A stretch of 19,872 nt of DNA from contig JAUYEQ010000200.1 of the NCBI GenBank assembly GCA_030691295.1, positions 1 to 19,872 on the forward strand, in the 5' to 3' direction. How positions within the stretch are numbered: position 1 is the stretch's first letter; each line of letters begins with the position of its first letter. Shown in pieces: positions 6,851 to 13,742 of the stretch. The position numbers and the translations under genes were made by a program. The notes below the pieces were generated by a model. That model had not been told where the DNA came from, made no database searches, and saw only the letters and a list, made by a program, of their open reading frames with translations. This stretch comes from Bacteroidota bacterium (GTDB lineage Bacteria; Bacteroidota; Bacteroidia; Bacteroidales; Prolixibacteraceae).

Positions 6851-7603
6851 ATGAAAAAAATTCTGATACTGCTTTTATCAGCCTTGTTCCTTGTTCCGGC
6901 TTTTGCACAAAGAGGCAAAAAGGACATTGTTTACCTGAAATCAGGAGGAATAATTAAAGGCGAACTGATAACCAACGATGCTGAAATTGTGAAAATCAAT
7001 TCATCAGGAAATCAATGGGTATTCAAAAATGAAGAAGTTGACAGTATTTCGAAATATTCAAAAGTACGGCAGGAATCGGGACTCTCTCAGGATTATTTCT
7101 TCGATACTTCGATGGGTGTTTTATTGGGTAACTCCGGAAATAACCAATCGGCGCCTTTTTCGTTTATGTCGTCGGTCAATTTCAGGATAAACGGGAATTT
7201 TTACGCAGGAGCTGGCCTTGGCGCTGAATTTTTTGAAGAAAGCTACCTACCCGTTTTTGCACAATTTCAGTACAAATTCAGGGACACAAAATTTACCCCT
7301 TTTGTTAATTTACAGGCTGGATATCAGGTTCCGCTTGAAGATGGCAACCGTGGACAATTAATCACTTACGACTATTCATCTTCGTATTATCCTTACCCAC
7401 AACCGAATTCGAAACTCAATGCCGAAGGCGGTTACCTCATTAATCCGTCCATCGGTTTTCAGCGGTTTACCTCCGATAACTTTGGCTGGTTCTTTTCGTT
7501 CGGATACCGCTACCATCAACTGAATTATTCGGGAGAAAATGGCTACAAGCTCGAAACCAACTTTTCGCGCCTGTCACTGAAAATCGGATTCATCTTTAAC
7601 TAA
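6851..7603 (+). CDS. Outer-membrane beta-barrel protein with N-terminal DIVYLKSGG domain
   Basis: A 250-residue secreted protein. The signal peptide MKKILILLLSALFLVPAFA is followed by Gln20. Residues about 24-70 (DIVYLKSGGIIKGELITNDAEIVKINSS...) form the small beta-rich module often seen at the start of Bacteroidota barrel proteins. From about 80 onward strands alternate with aromatic residues: FMSSVNFRINGNFYAGAGLGAEFF, FTPFVNLQAGYQVP, NFGWFFSFGYRYHQLNY. The chain ends LSLKIGFIFN, a typical C-terminal beta-signal. It probably sits in the outer membrane; cargo or function is unknown. The LVIVD lipoprotein gene starts 8 bases after its stop, so the two form an operon and may work together at the outer membrane. 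Confidence 0.85.
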   Translation: MKKILILLLSALFLVPAFAQRGKKDIVYLKSGGIIKGELITNDAEIVKINSSGNQWVFKNEEVDSISKYSKVRQESGLSQDYFFDTSMGVLLGNSGNNQSAPFSFMSSVNFRINGNFYAGAGLGAEFFEESYLPVFAQFQYKFRDTKFTPFVNLQAGYQVPLEDGNRGQLITYDYSSSYYPYPQPNSKLNAEGGYLINPSIGFQRFTSDNFGWFFSFGYRYHQLNYSGENGYKLETNFSRLSLKIGFIFN

Positions 7604-7611
7604 CCACTGCC

Positions 7612-8901
7612 ATGAAACAAACTAAATATATTATTTCAGTATTGGTAATTGTACTTGCCTTTACTTCAGCTTGTACCGACAAAGTATTCGAAACTTTTAC
7701 GGCCAACGATCCTGTTTACCTGAGTTACGAGGATTTGCGCTCGGCTGTAAAAATGACCGCAGCCCGCGAAATGAACAATCCGGGGAAAATCTATTTCAAG
7801 GATCAGTACATTTTCATCAACGAAAAAATGAAAGGTGTGCATGTTTACGACGTGAGCGACCCGACCAATCCACAAAACAAAGGCTTTATCGAGATTCCGG
7901 GAAATGTTGACATCGCCATTAAGGACAACATTTTGTATGCCGACAGTTACATCGACCTGGTTTCGATTGATGTTTCAAGTTTCGCAAGCATCAAAGAAAG
8001 CGGCCGTGTGCAAAAGATTTTTCCTTATACTTTACCGACTTACGACACCAAATACCCACTTGCCAAATTGGATGAAACAAAAGGGGTAGTTACCGGCTGG
8101 GAAGTAAAGAGTGTTCGTCAGGAACTTGAACAACGCTATTACCCGATCTATTACCGTGGAATGAATGCCGAAAAAATGGATATGGCTTCGTACAGTAGTG
8201 GTGGAGTGAATGGCGCTTCTGGAACAACATTCGGTGTTGGCGGAAGTATGGCCCGTTTCGGATTGTATGAAAGCTTTCTATACATTGTGAATCAGAACAG
8301 TTTGATGACTTTTAAGCTGAATTCCAATTCCGAAGTCACTTTATTGAACACCGAATACGTGAACTGGAATGTGGAAACCATTTTTATTACCGACAAACAC
8401 CTGTTCCTTGGAACTCAAAACGGCATGATCGTAAAGTCGCTCGAAGTTCCTGAGCGTCCATCGCAAAAAGGTTCATTCTCGCACATGACAGCCTGCGACC
8501 CGGTGGTGATTAAAGGCGATCTGGCTTTTGTTACCCTGAAAGGCGGAAACACCTGCCGCGGAACGCTCAATCAATTGGATGTGATCAGGATGAGCAATGG
8601 TTATTCACAATTTCAATTGCTCAAATCATATCCAATGTATGGCCCGCAAGGATTGGGAATTGACGATGACCTGCTGTTTATCTGCGATGGCGATGCAGGT
8701 TTGAAAATTTACAATGCTGCCGATCCGTTGGCGATTACCCAAAACCTGGTTAAAAGTTTTCCTTCCATAAATGCTTACGATGTTATTCCGATGAACAATT
8801 ATTTGTTCCTGATTGGAGAAAAGGGATTTATGCTGTACGATTACTCAAATATTCAAGATATAAAACAAATTGGCATAATTCCTGTAGTGAAAAAAGCCTA
8901 A
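7612..8901 (+). CDS. LVIVD-repeat lipoprotein
   Basis: A 429-residue protein with signal peptide and lipobox FTSAC, giving lipid-modified Cys21. Repeated segments of the form (G/D)-hydrophobic-Y/V-D-V-S/A-(D/N)-P are visible: KGVHVYDVSDPTNPQNKGFIEI, DNILYADSYIDLVSIDVSS, DAGLKIYNAADPLAITQNLVKSF and KGFMLYDYSNIQDIKQIGII. These are LVIVD repeats, which fold as a beta-propeller-like array, with intervening strands such as FGLYESFLYIVNQNSLMTFKL. Such proteins are thought to be surface or periplasmic scaffolds; no enzymatic motif is seen. It is the second gene of an operon with the preceding barrel. Its stop codon is directly followed by the ~80-bp element at 8903-8982. Confidence 0.9.
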   Translation: MKQTKYIISVLVIVLAFTSACTDKVFETFTANDPVYLSYEDLRSAVKMTAAREMNNPGKIYFKDQYIFINEKMKGVHVYDVSDPTNPQNKGFIEIPGNVDIAIKDNILYADSYIDLVSIDVSSFASIKESGRVQKIFPYTLPTYDTKYPLAKLDETKGVVTGWEVKSVRQELEQRYYPIYYRGMNAEKMDMASYSSGGVNGASGTTFGVGGSMARFGLYESFLYIVNQNSLMTFKLNSNSEVTLLNTEYVNWNVETIFITDKHLFLGTQNGMIVKSLEVPERPSQKGSFSHMTACDPVVIKGDLAFVTLKGGNTCRGTLNQLDVIRMSNGYSQFQLLKSYPMYGPQGLGIDDDLLFICDGDAGLKIYNAADPLAITQNLVKSFPSINAYDVIPMNNYLFLIGEKGFMLYDYSNIQDIKQIGIIPVVKKA

Positions 8902-8902
8902 C

Positions 8903-8982
8903 CAGTCCTCAAAATATTAGGACACGTAGTCTGTGGTATCCTCTAATTAAAAACCGGTCAATTTAATTTGACCGGTTTTTTT
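8903..8982 (+). ncRNA. Structured intergenic element, copy A, ending in terminator hairpin
   Basis: This stretch is homologous to 12649-12729. From AGTCT (8928) to the end of the T-run, 47 of 55 positions are identical to copy B; the 5' part aligns with one single-base indel. Parts in order are AGTCC (8904-8908), GGAC (8920-8923), the invariant block AGTCTGTGGTAT (8928-8939), and the hairpin at 8949-8980. No promoter is evident immediately upstream, so here it is probably read through from the LVIVD gene as a 3' UTR. Whether it is an RNA, a REP-like repeat or both is not known. Confidence 0.55.
8949..8982 (+). terminator. Bidirectional intrinsic terminator
   Basis: AAAAACCGGTCAA (8949-8961) pairs perfectly with TTGACCGGTTTTT (8968-8980) across a 6-base loop, followed by further Ts. 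The A-tract on the other side means it can also terminate minus-strand transcription, which fits its place between convergent genes. Confidence 0.9.
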
Positions 8983-9023
8983 GATTCCTATAATCGAATT
9001 TCAACTCAAAATGTTATTACAGA

Positions 9024-9063
9024 GGAGGTTTCCTGAAGTTTCAGGTGAGCCTTAATAACCTCC
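9024..9063 (-). other. Nested inverted repeats at the end of the DUF4249 gene
   Basis: GGAGGTT (9024-9030) pairs with AACCTCC (9057-9063), enclosing CCTGA/TCAGG (9032-9036 and 9041-9045). The structure spans the DUF4249 stop codon and has no T-run in the gene's sense. It is a possible 3'-end structure only. Confidence 0.3.
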
Positions 9064-10101
9064 GCCGTAATTATATCCACCATACTGTTCTTCAATCTTT
9101 ATTGTATCCATCGAAAAAGGTATATAGACTTTCTCAAAATGAGAAACCGCATTATCATTAAAGCCAGCAAATATGCCGGTTCCGTTTTTTATATTCGAGT
9201 AAACCGGCACCGGTTCCGAAAACGGATTGTCGCGATAGTGATTGTGAAGCTTTAGGTATTTCAGGTAATTGTACAAATCTTTTGAAAGTTTTTGGATATG
9301 GATGGTATTTCGTTCAAAGATCGTATTGTTAGGGCTATTCGGATCGTAGCCAAATCCAGGGGAATATGGTGAATAATAACCATAACCATAAGGCGAGATC
9401 TGAAATTGAACCGAATATTCTTTCCCTTTAAAATAATCATCCGGGAAAATATTGTAATCGTTTTCCGGCCCCATGTCAATTATATCTTCACCCATATTAT
9501 TGTACACACTATTAAAAACAGGATCGTCAGAAAGAATTGAATATTGCATTTTTTGCAGATAATACGCAGTGGTTTTTTTCTTTTCAGAATCAATAAATGT
9601 CATTTTACTCAGGGTTTCATTCATAACCACAATCCGGTAATAGTCATCCCCAACCGGATCTTTAATTTTCACCTTGTAATTTATTCTTTTGTACCCATAT
9701 TCATCTTTAACAGAGCTGGTATCAATCGAAAGAACTTCAGTCTGATCAGGAATGGTCGTTTCAGCCTCTATTTGTTTGCCATTTGAGTTGACAACAATCC
9801 GGTAACTTTTACCTGCTTTAGGTTTAATTCCTGAAGCATAAAACTGTCCGGTAGGCGAAGTGATCTGTGTCAGCAACGTTCCATTTTCGTACAAATCCAG
9901 CGTTCCGCCAGTTATTTGACCTACTTGTTTGTCCATCAAAATGGAAGTGCTTTTACTGATGCTTGCGGAGAAAACAGAGTCGGGCCAAATTATGCTGTTC
10001 AGAACCAATTGGGTTTCGTTGTTTGCTTCGTCAAAATCGAGGGTTTTTGTACACGAAAAAATTGTCGCAAGAAGTAAAATGATGAATATAGTTCGTTTCA
10101 T
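9052..10101 (-). CDS. DUF4249 domain lipoprotein
   Basis: A 349-residue protein with signal peptide and lipobox TIFSC (Cys17). The N-terminus matches DUF4249: VLNSIIWPDSVFSASISKS, then GGTLDLYENGTLLTQI, AGKSYRIVVNSNGKQIEAETTIPDQ, and VKIKDPVGDDYYRIVVM, the strand pattern of the Ig-like modules in this family. The second half contains a Tyr/Gly/Pro-rich stretch (about 235-260) and ends YGGYNYGGGY, an unusually Gly-Tyr-rich tail. DUF4249 lipoproteins are regularly encoded next to TonB-dependent receptors in Bacteroidota and presumably cover or assist the receptor at the cell surface, but no ligand is known. It starts 12 bases after the receptor stop, so the two share an operon. Confidence 0.93.
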   Translation of the reverse strand: MKRTIFIILLLATIFSCTKTLDFDEANNETQLVLNSIIWPDSVFSASISKSTSILMDKQVGQITGGTLDLYENGTLLTQITSPTGQFYASGIKPKAGKSYRIVVNSNGKQIEAETTIPDQTEVLSIDTSSVKDEYGYKRINYKVKIKDPVGDDYYRIVVMNETLSKMTFIDSEKKKTTAYYLQKMQYSILSDDPVFNSVYNNMGEDIIDMGPENDYNIFPDDYFKGKEYSVQFQISPYGYGYYSPYSPGFGYDPNSPNNTIFERNTIHIQKLSKDLYNYLKYLKLHNHYRDNPFSEPVPVYSNIKNGTGIFAGFNDNAVSHFEKVYIPFSMDTIKIEEQYGGYNYGGGY

Positions 10102-10113
10102 GGTTTCAGAGAA

Positions 10114-12513
10114 TTAAAATTTGTAGCTGTATGAAATGGATGGAATAATTGGAAACAGGCTCAATTGAGTTAATTTTCTTGATTTGCCTGTCTGATTGTA
10201 TTCTGTTTCGGATGTTTGTTCAAAATACAGGAAAAATGGATTTTGACGCGAATAGGCATTGTAGAAGCTAAGGTTCCAGGTACGGATACCGTGTTTTTTT
10301 TGTTTGTGGAAGTTGAACCCGACGTCCATTCGGTGGTAAGATGGCATCCGGTAATTGTTTCTTTGCCCGAAATATTCGTAGTTCGACTGGTGTGTAAACT
10401 GGTTGATATAAGGCATGTATGCACCACTCACATTCTGGGTAGGAAGCGTGACCGCATTTCCGGTTCCGTAAACCCAGGTCATACCCACATCAAAACGCTT
10501 CGAGAATTTGTGCGTCATCACAAAACTTCCGTCGTGGCGACGATCATAGCGGGCATAAAACTTCCGTCCCCAATTCAGGTTGTCGAACTGGCGCTCGGCT
10601 TTCGACCAGGTGTAGCCAATCCAGCCGGTTGTTTTTCCAATTGTTTTTTCAAGCAGGAATTCGGCTCCATACGACCAGCCTTTGCCCATTTCAACTTTGT
10701 CCTCCCATCCTGTAGTTGCTCCCACAAACGATGCACCTTCTTTGTATTCAAGCAAATTGGTCATCGACTTGTAAAAACCTTCAATGCTGAAGTCAACCGC
10801 GGGATTAACTTTGTAAACTCCTCCCAAAGCAAATTGATGCGAAGTCTGAGGTTTTACTTTTTTGGTGGTCGGAAGCCATAAATCGGTTGGCAGATTGATG
10901 GTTGATGAAGAAAGCAAGTGAATGTTCTGGCTCATTTTCGAGTAGGCAGCTTTCAGCGAAAGGCGATCGGAGGCCATGTAGCGGGCAGATATTCGTGGTT
11001 GCAATGATGCGTAGAAAGTGTTGTCAACCAAAAAACCGGAAGAATGAAGTCCAACATTTACCGAAAGCCGTGCGCTCAAATCAAAATTGTCTTCAATATA
11101 AGCATACATTTCCTGAGCGCGAATGTTAGGATTGCCAAAAGCGGTGTCGATTTTTGCAGTGCTTTCCCGGTCGCTTTCTTTAAAAGCCAATATGCCGGGC
11201 CTGAAGGTATGATCAATGATGCTTCCTCCAAATTTAACCCGGTGATTGGATGCCGGAAAATAATCGAAATCCATTTTCAAGCCAAAATCTTCAATTCCTG
11301 ATTTATAGTTCAGGCCAAATTCTTCCCCGTTTTTCCCCGTTGTGAGATTTTTACGTGTCGAATTTTCCATGACATCAAATAGATACCGGCTGTAGGTGAG
11401 GGTTGTGTTGGCAAAAAGTTTATTACTGAAGATGAAATTCCAGCGTAAAGCAGTGGTGATATTTCCCCAGCCCAATGAAAATTTATCCTTGTTTTGAACC
11501 GTTTCATCGGTATTATTTTCATTTTTATAAGTGTATTTCGAGTCGCTTCTGTAATAAGCTTTGTCACGTCCGGTATATCCGCTTAAATAAACCCGGCTCC
11601 GATCCGAAAATTTATGGGTGACTTTCATGTTCAGGTCGTGGAAAAAATAGCCACCAACATCATCCCCGTTTGAACTTGAGGTTATTAAAGGCCTGGCAAG
11701 CAAATCGGCATAAGTTCTTCGGGCTGAAAAGTTAAACGTGGTTTTGTCTTTCACTATTGGGCCTTCCAGATTTATTTTCGAGGAAATCAGTCCAATAGAG
11801 AAATTCCCGTGCAACTCCTTTTCGTTTCCGTCTTTCATTCGGATGTCGAGAACGGAAGACAGGCGGCCACCAAATCGTGCCGGAAAACCTCCTTTATAAA
11901 ACGAAACACTCTTAATCGCGTCGGGATTGAACACTGAGAAAAAGCCAAAAAGATGTTCGGCATTGTAAACCGGAACATCGTCGAGTAAAATCAGATTCTG
12001 ATCGGGGCCGCCGCCGCGAACATACAATCCGCTGGTTCCCTCGGTTCCCGATTGTACGCCGGGTAAAAGCTGGATGGTTTTTATCACATCGGCCTCGCCC
12101 AAAAATGCCGGCAGACTTTGAACTTTGTCCATCTGGATATCCACCCGGCTCATTTGAGTGCTCGTAAGTTTCGATTCAACTTTTTGCCCGACAACTGTAA
12201 CTTCATCTAAATCAGCTTTTGTTGCTAATTTAAAATCAATGATTGTGTCCTTTGTCAGATCAATTTCAAGCAGTTGGGTTTGATAGCCCACAAAAGAACA
12301 GGCGATTGAATAACTGCCTTTGGGCAAAGTCAGACTGTAAAAACCAAAGTTGTTGCTGATGGTTCCGCGCAGGATTTTCTGTTCGTAAACATTTGCATTC
12401 AGCAGCCGTTCGCCATTGGTTTGATCGGTAACAAAACCGCGAATGGTGAATGTTTGTGAGAAAGCAAGTTGCGACAGAAAAAAAAGAATAAAAAAGGTAG
12501 ATAATTTACTCAT
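10114..12513 (-). CDS. TonB-dependent receptor with carboxypeptidase-like N-terminal domain
   Basis: A 799-residue outer-membrane receptor. The signal peptide ends LAFSQ (about 20). Residues about 22-95 form a carboxypeptidase D regulatory-like domain (FTIRGFVTDQTNGERLLNAN ... GFYSLTLPKGSYSIACSFVG). The plug domain follows at about 115-230, with DVIKTIQLLPGVQSGTEGTS, LYVRGGGPDQNLILLDDVPV and FPARFGGRLSSVLDIRMKDG. The remainder is a 22-strand-type barrel of amphipathic strands, finishing at ISYSYKF with the terminal Phe. No FoxA/FecA-like signalling extension can be recognised, and no SusD gene is adjacent; the partner is the DUF4249 lipoprotein. The substrate is unknown. Proteins of this subgroup lack the length (about 1000 residues) of SusC glycan importers. 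Confidence 0.95.
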   Translation of the reverse strand: MSKLSTFFILFFLSQLAFSQTFTIRGFVTDQTNGERLLNANVYEQKILRGTISNNFGFYSLTLPKGSYSIACSFVGYQTQLLEIDLTKDTIIDFKLATKADLDEVTVVGQKVESKLTSTQMSRVDIQMDKVQSLPAFLGEADVIKTIQLLPGVQSGTEGTSGLYVRGGGPDQNLILLDDVPVYNAEHLFGFFSVFNPDAIKSVSFYKGGFPARFGGRLSSVLDIRMKDGNEKELHGNFSIGLISSKINLEGPIVKDKTTFNFSARRTYADLLARPLITSSSNGDDVGGYFFHDLNMKVTHKFSDRSRVYLSGYTGRDKAYYRSDSKYTYKNENNTDETVQNKDKFSLGWGNITTALRWNFIFSNKLFANTTLTYSRYLFDVMENSTRKNLTTGKNGEEFGLNYKSGIEDFGLKMDFDYFPASNHRVKFGGSIIDHTFRPGILAFKESDRESTAKIDTAFGNPNIRAQEMYAYIEDNFDLSARLSVNVGLHSSGFLVDNTFYASLQPRISARYMASDRLSLKAAYSKMSQNIHLLSSSTINLPTDLWLPTTKKVKPQTSHQFALGGVYKVNPAVDFSIEGFYKSMTNLLEYKEGASFVGATTGWEDKVEMGKGWSYGAEFLLEKTIGKTTGWIGYTWSKAERQFDNLNWGRKFYARYDRRHDGSFVMTHKFSKRFDVGMTWVYGTGNAVTLPTQNVSGAYMPYINQFTHQSNYEYFGQRNNYRMPSYHRMDVGFNFHKQKKHGIRTWNLSFYNAYSRQNPFFLYFEQTSETEYNQTGKSRKLTQLSLFPIIPSISYSYKF

Positions 12514-12551
12514 TTCAGAAGATTGTGTGAATTTTGGGTTGTTTATGTTTG

Positions 12552-12559
12552 CAAATATA
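12552..12559 (-). promoter_or_regulatory. Candidate -7 element of the TonB receptor operon
   Basis: The minus strand reads TATATTTG, an exact TAnnTTTG match, 38 bases upstream of the receptor ATG. No clear -33 TTG is found at normal spacing. Confidence 0.5.
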
Positions 12560-12600
12560 ACGGACTACTATGTGTAAAATTGTTAAATAAATATAATTAA

Positions 12601-12634
12601 TTGTTTTATGAAAAATATTTTTGCTTTACCTTCG
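12601..12634 (+). promoter_or_regulatory. Possible promoter of the structured element copy B
   Basis: TTG at 12601-12603 is followed after 23 bases by TACCTTCG (12627-12634), one mismatch from TAnnTTTG. Transcription would then begin around 12641-12644, a few bases before the conserved AGTCC at 12650. Confidence 0.35.
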
Positions 12635-12648
12635 TTTCAATGTTAAAA

Positions 12649-12729
12649 CAGTCCGCAATGCAAAAGGACTAAGAAGTCTGTGGTATTCTCTGATAAAAAA
12701 CCGGTCGATTAATTTTGTCCGGTTTTTAT
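12649..12729 (+). ncRNA. Structured intergenic element, copy B, candidate small RNA
   Basis: This is the homologue of 8903-8982. AGTCC (12650-12654), GGACT (12666-12670) and AGTCT (12675-12679) are mutually complementary: segment 2 can pair with segment 1 (loop 11) or segment 3 (loop 4, one G-U). The invariant GTGGTAT block and CTCT follow, then an A5CCGG/CCGGT5 hairpin (12696-12704 with 12719-12727) and a T-rich tail. It stands in the divergent region between the TonB receptor and the transglycosylase. It has a candidate promoter upstream, and a separate strong promoter for the next gene downstream, so it looks like an independent ~85-base transcription unit. A REP-like dispersed repeat is the main alternative. 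Confidence 0.5.
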
Positions 12730-12747
12730 TTTTAATAAAGAGCAAGG

Positions 12748-12782
12748 TTTGTTGACTGAAGAGATTAAAACAGCTATTTTTG
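12748..12782 (+). promoter_or_regulatory. Promoter of the transglycosylase-uvrA unit
   Basis: TTG at 12752-12754 (with TTTG at 12748-12751) is followed after 20 bases by TATTTTTG (12775-12782), an exact TAnnTTTG box. The ATG at 12810 lies 27 bases further on in an A-rich leader. It lies downstream of copy B, so the gene need not depend on read-through from that element. Confidence 0.65.
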
Positions 12783-12809
12783 CAAATTGTCGAATTTTGA
12801 AAAATAAAT

Positions 12810-13742
12810 ATGGATTTTAAGATATCTACCCGGTTCTCCCGAATATTGATGGCTCTTCCTGTTGTGTTGGTTTTACCCTTTACCGCGTGTTCAAACAGCA
12901 ATCGTCAGGCGCCCGATTCACTCGGAACCCACTTGTTTACCCCTGTTGAGTTGCCAAAAGAGCTCACTTTTGCAGGTGAGAAAGTACCATTGGAATACTT
13001 CGATGTGCGTGAAAATCTCGATCGCGAATTGTTGTCCACAGTATATTTTCATTCGCAGACCATTCGGTACATTAAAAATGCTCCACGCTATTTCTCCATT
13101 ATCGAGCCAATTCTGAAGTCGCATGGCATTCCTGAAGATTTTAAATACCTAGCCGTTGCAGAAAGTGGTTTCGATCCGCGCGCCGTTTCATCAGCCAAAG
13201 CAGTTGGTATGTGGCAGATACTCGAATCTGTTGCGAAAGAGAACGGCATGGAAATAAACGATGAAGTTGATGAGCGCTATCACATTGAAAAGTCAACCGA
13301 AGTTGCTTGCCGTATCCTGAAATCGGCTTACGAACGGTTCGGAAGCTGGTCGCTGGTTGCTGCATCATACAATGGGGGCAGAACCAGGGTTGTCAACAAC
13401 ATCAACAATCAAAAAGTCAGGAGTTATTACGATTTGTTTTTTGTTGAAGAAACAACCCGATACGTATTCCGCATTCTTGCGTTTAAACTGGTGATGGAAG
13501 ACCCCGGAAAATATGGTTTCAGTGTAGAAAAAGACCAGTTTTATCCGATTATTGAAACTAAATCTATAGAAGTAAAAGGTCCGGTTTTGAGTTGGGCAGA
13601 CTTTGCTCTTGAAAATGGAATCAACTATAAAATCCTGAAAATGTTTAATCCCTGGCTGAGGGACACGCTACTGAAAAACCCTACCCGAAAGACTTATGCC
13701 ATTAAAATTCCGGAAAAAGGTTTTAGAACAAAAACGAATTAA
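12810..13742 (+). CDS. Lytic transglycosylase (GH23, MltD-like) lipoprotein
   Basis: A 310-residue peptidoglycan-cleaving enzyme that cuts MurNAc-GlcNAc bonds to give 1,6-anhydro-MurNAc ends. The signal peptide ends in the lipobox FTAC (Cys27), so it should be membrane-anchored. The SLT domain runs from about 95 to 225. FKYLAVAESGFDPRAVSSAK holds the catalytic Glu118 in the ES motif, AVGMWQI is the GxWQ motif, and LVAASYNGG is the AYNGG motif. The usual fourth element is present as ETTRYVFRI. A C-terminal stretch (about 240-310, KGPVLSWADFALENGINYKI...NPWL) resembles a truncated LysM-like or linker region rather than full LysM repeats. The stop codon directly abuts the ATG of uvrA (TAAATG), so both are on one message. 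Confidence 0.93.
   Translation: MDFKISTRFSRILMALPVVLVLPFTACSNSNRQAPDSLGTHLFTPVELPKELTFAGEKVPLEYFDVRENLDRELLSTVYFHSQTIRYIKNAPRYFSIIEPILKSHGIPEDFKYLAVAESGFDPRAVSSAKAVGMWQILESVAKENGMEINDEVDERYHIEKSTEVACRILKSAYERFGSWSLVAASYNGGRTRVVNNINNQKVRSYYDLFFVEETTRYVFRILAFKLVMEDPGKYGFSVEKDQFYPIIETKSIEVKGPVLSWADFALENGINYKILKMFNPWLRDTLLKNPTRKTYAIKIPEKGFRTKTN

Noticed and set aside
10216..10881. Long plus-strand ORF of 221 codons inside the TonB receptor gene
   Set aside because: Shadow of the receptor; no start context, promoter or recognisable motif.
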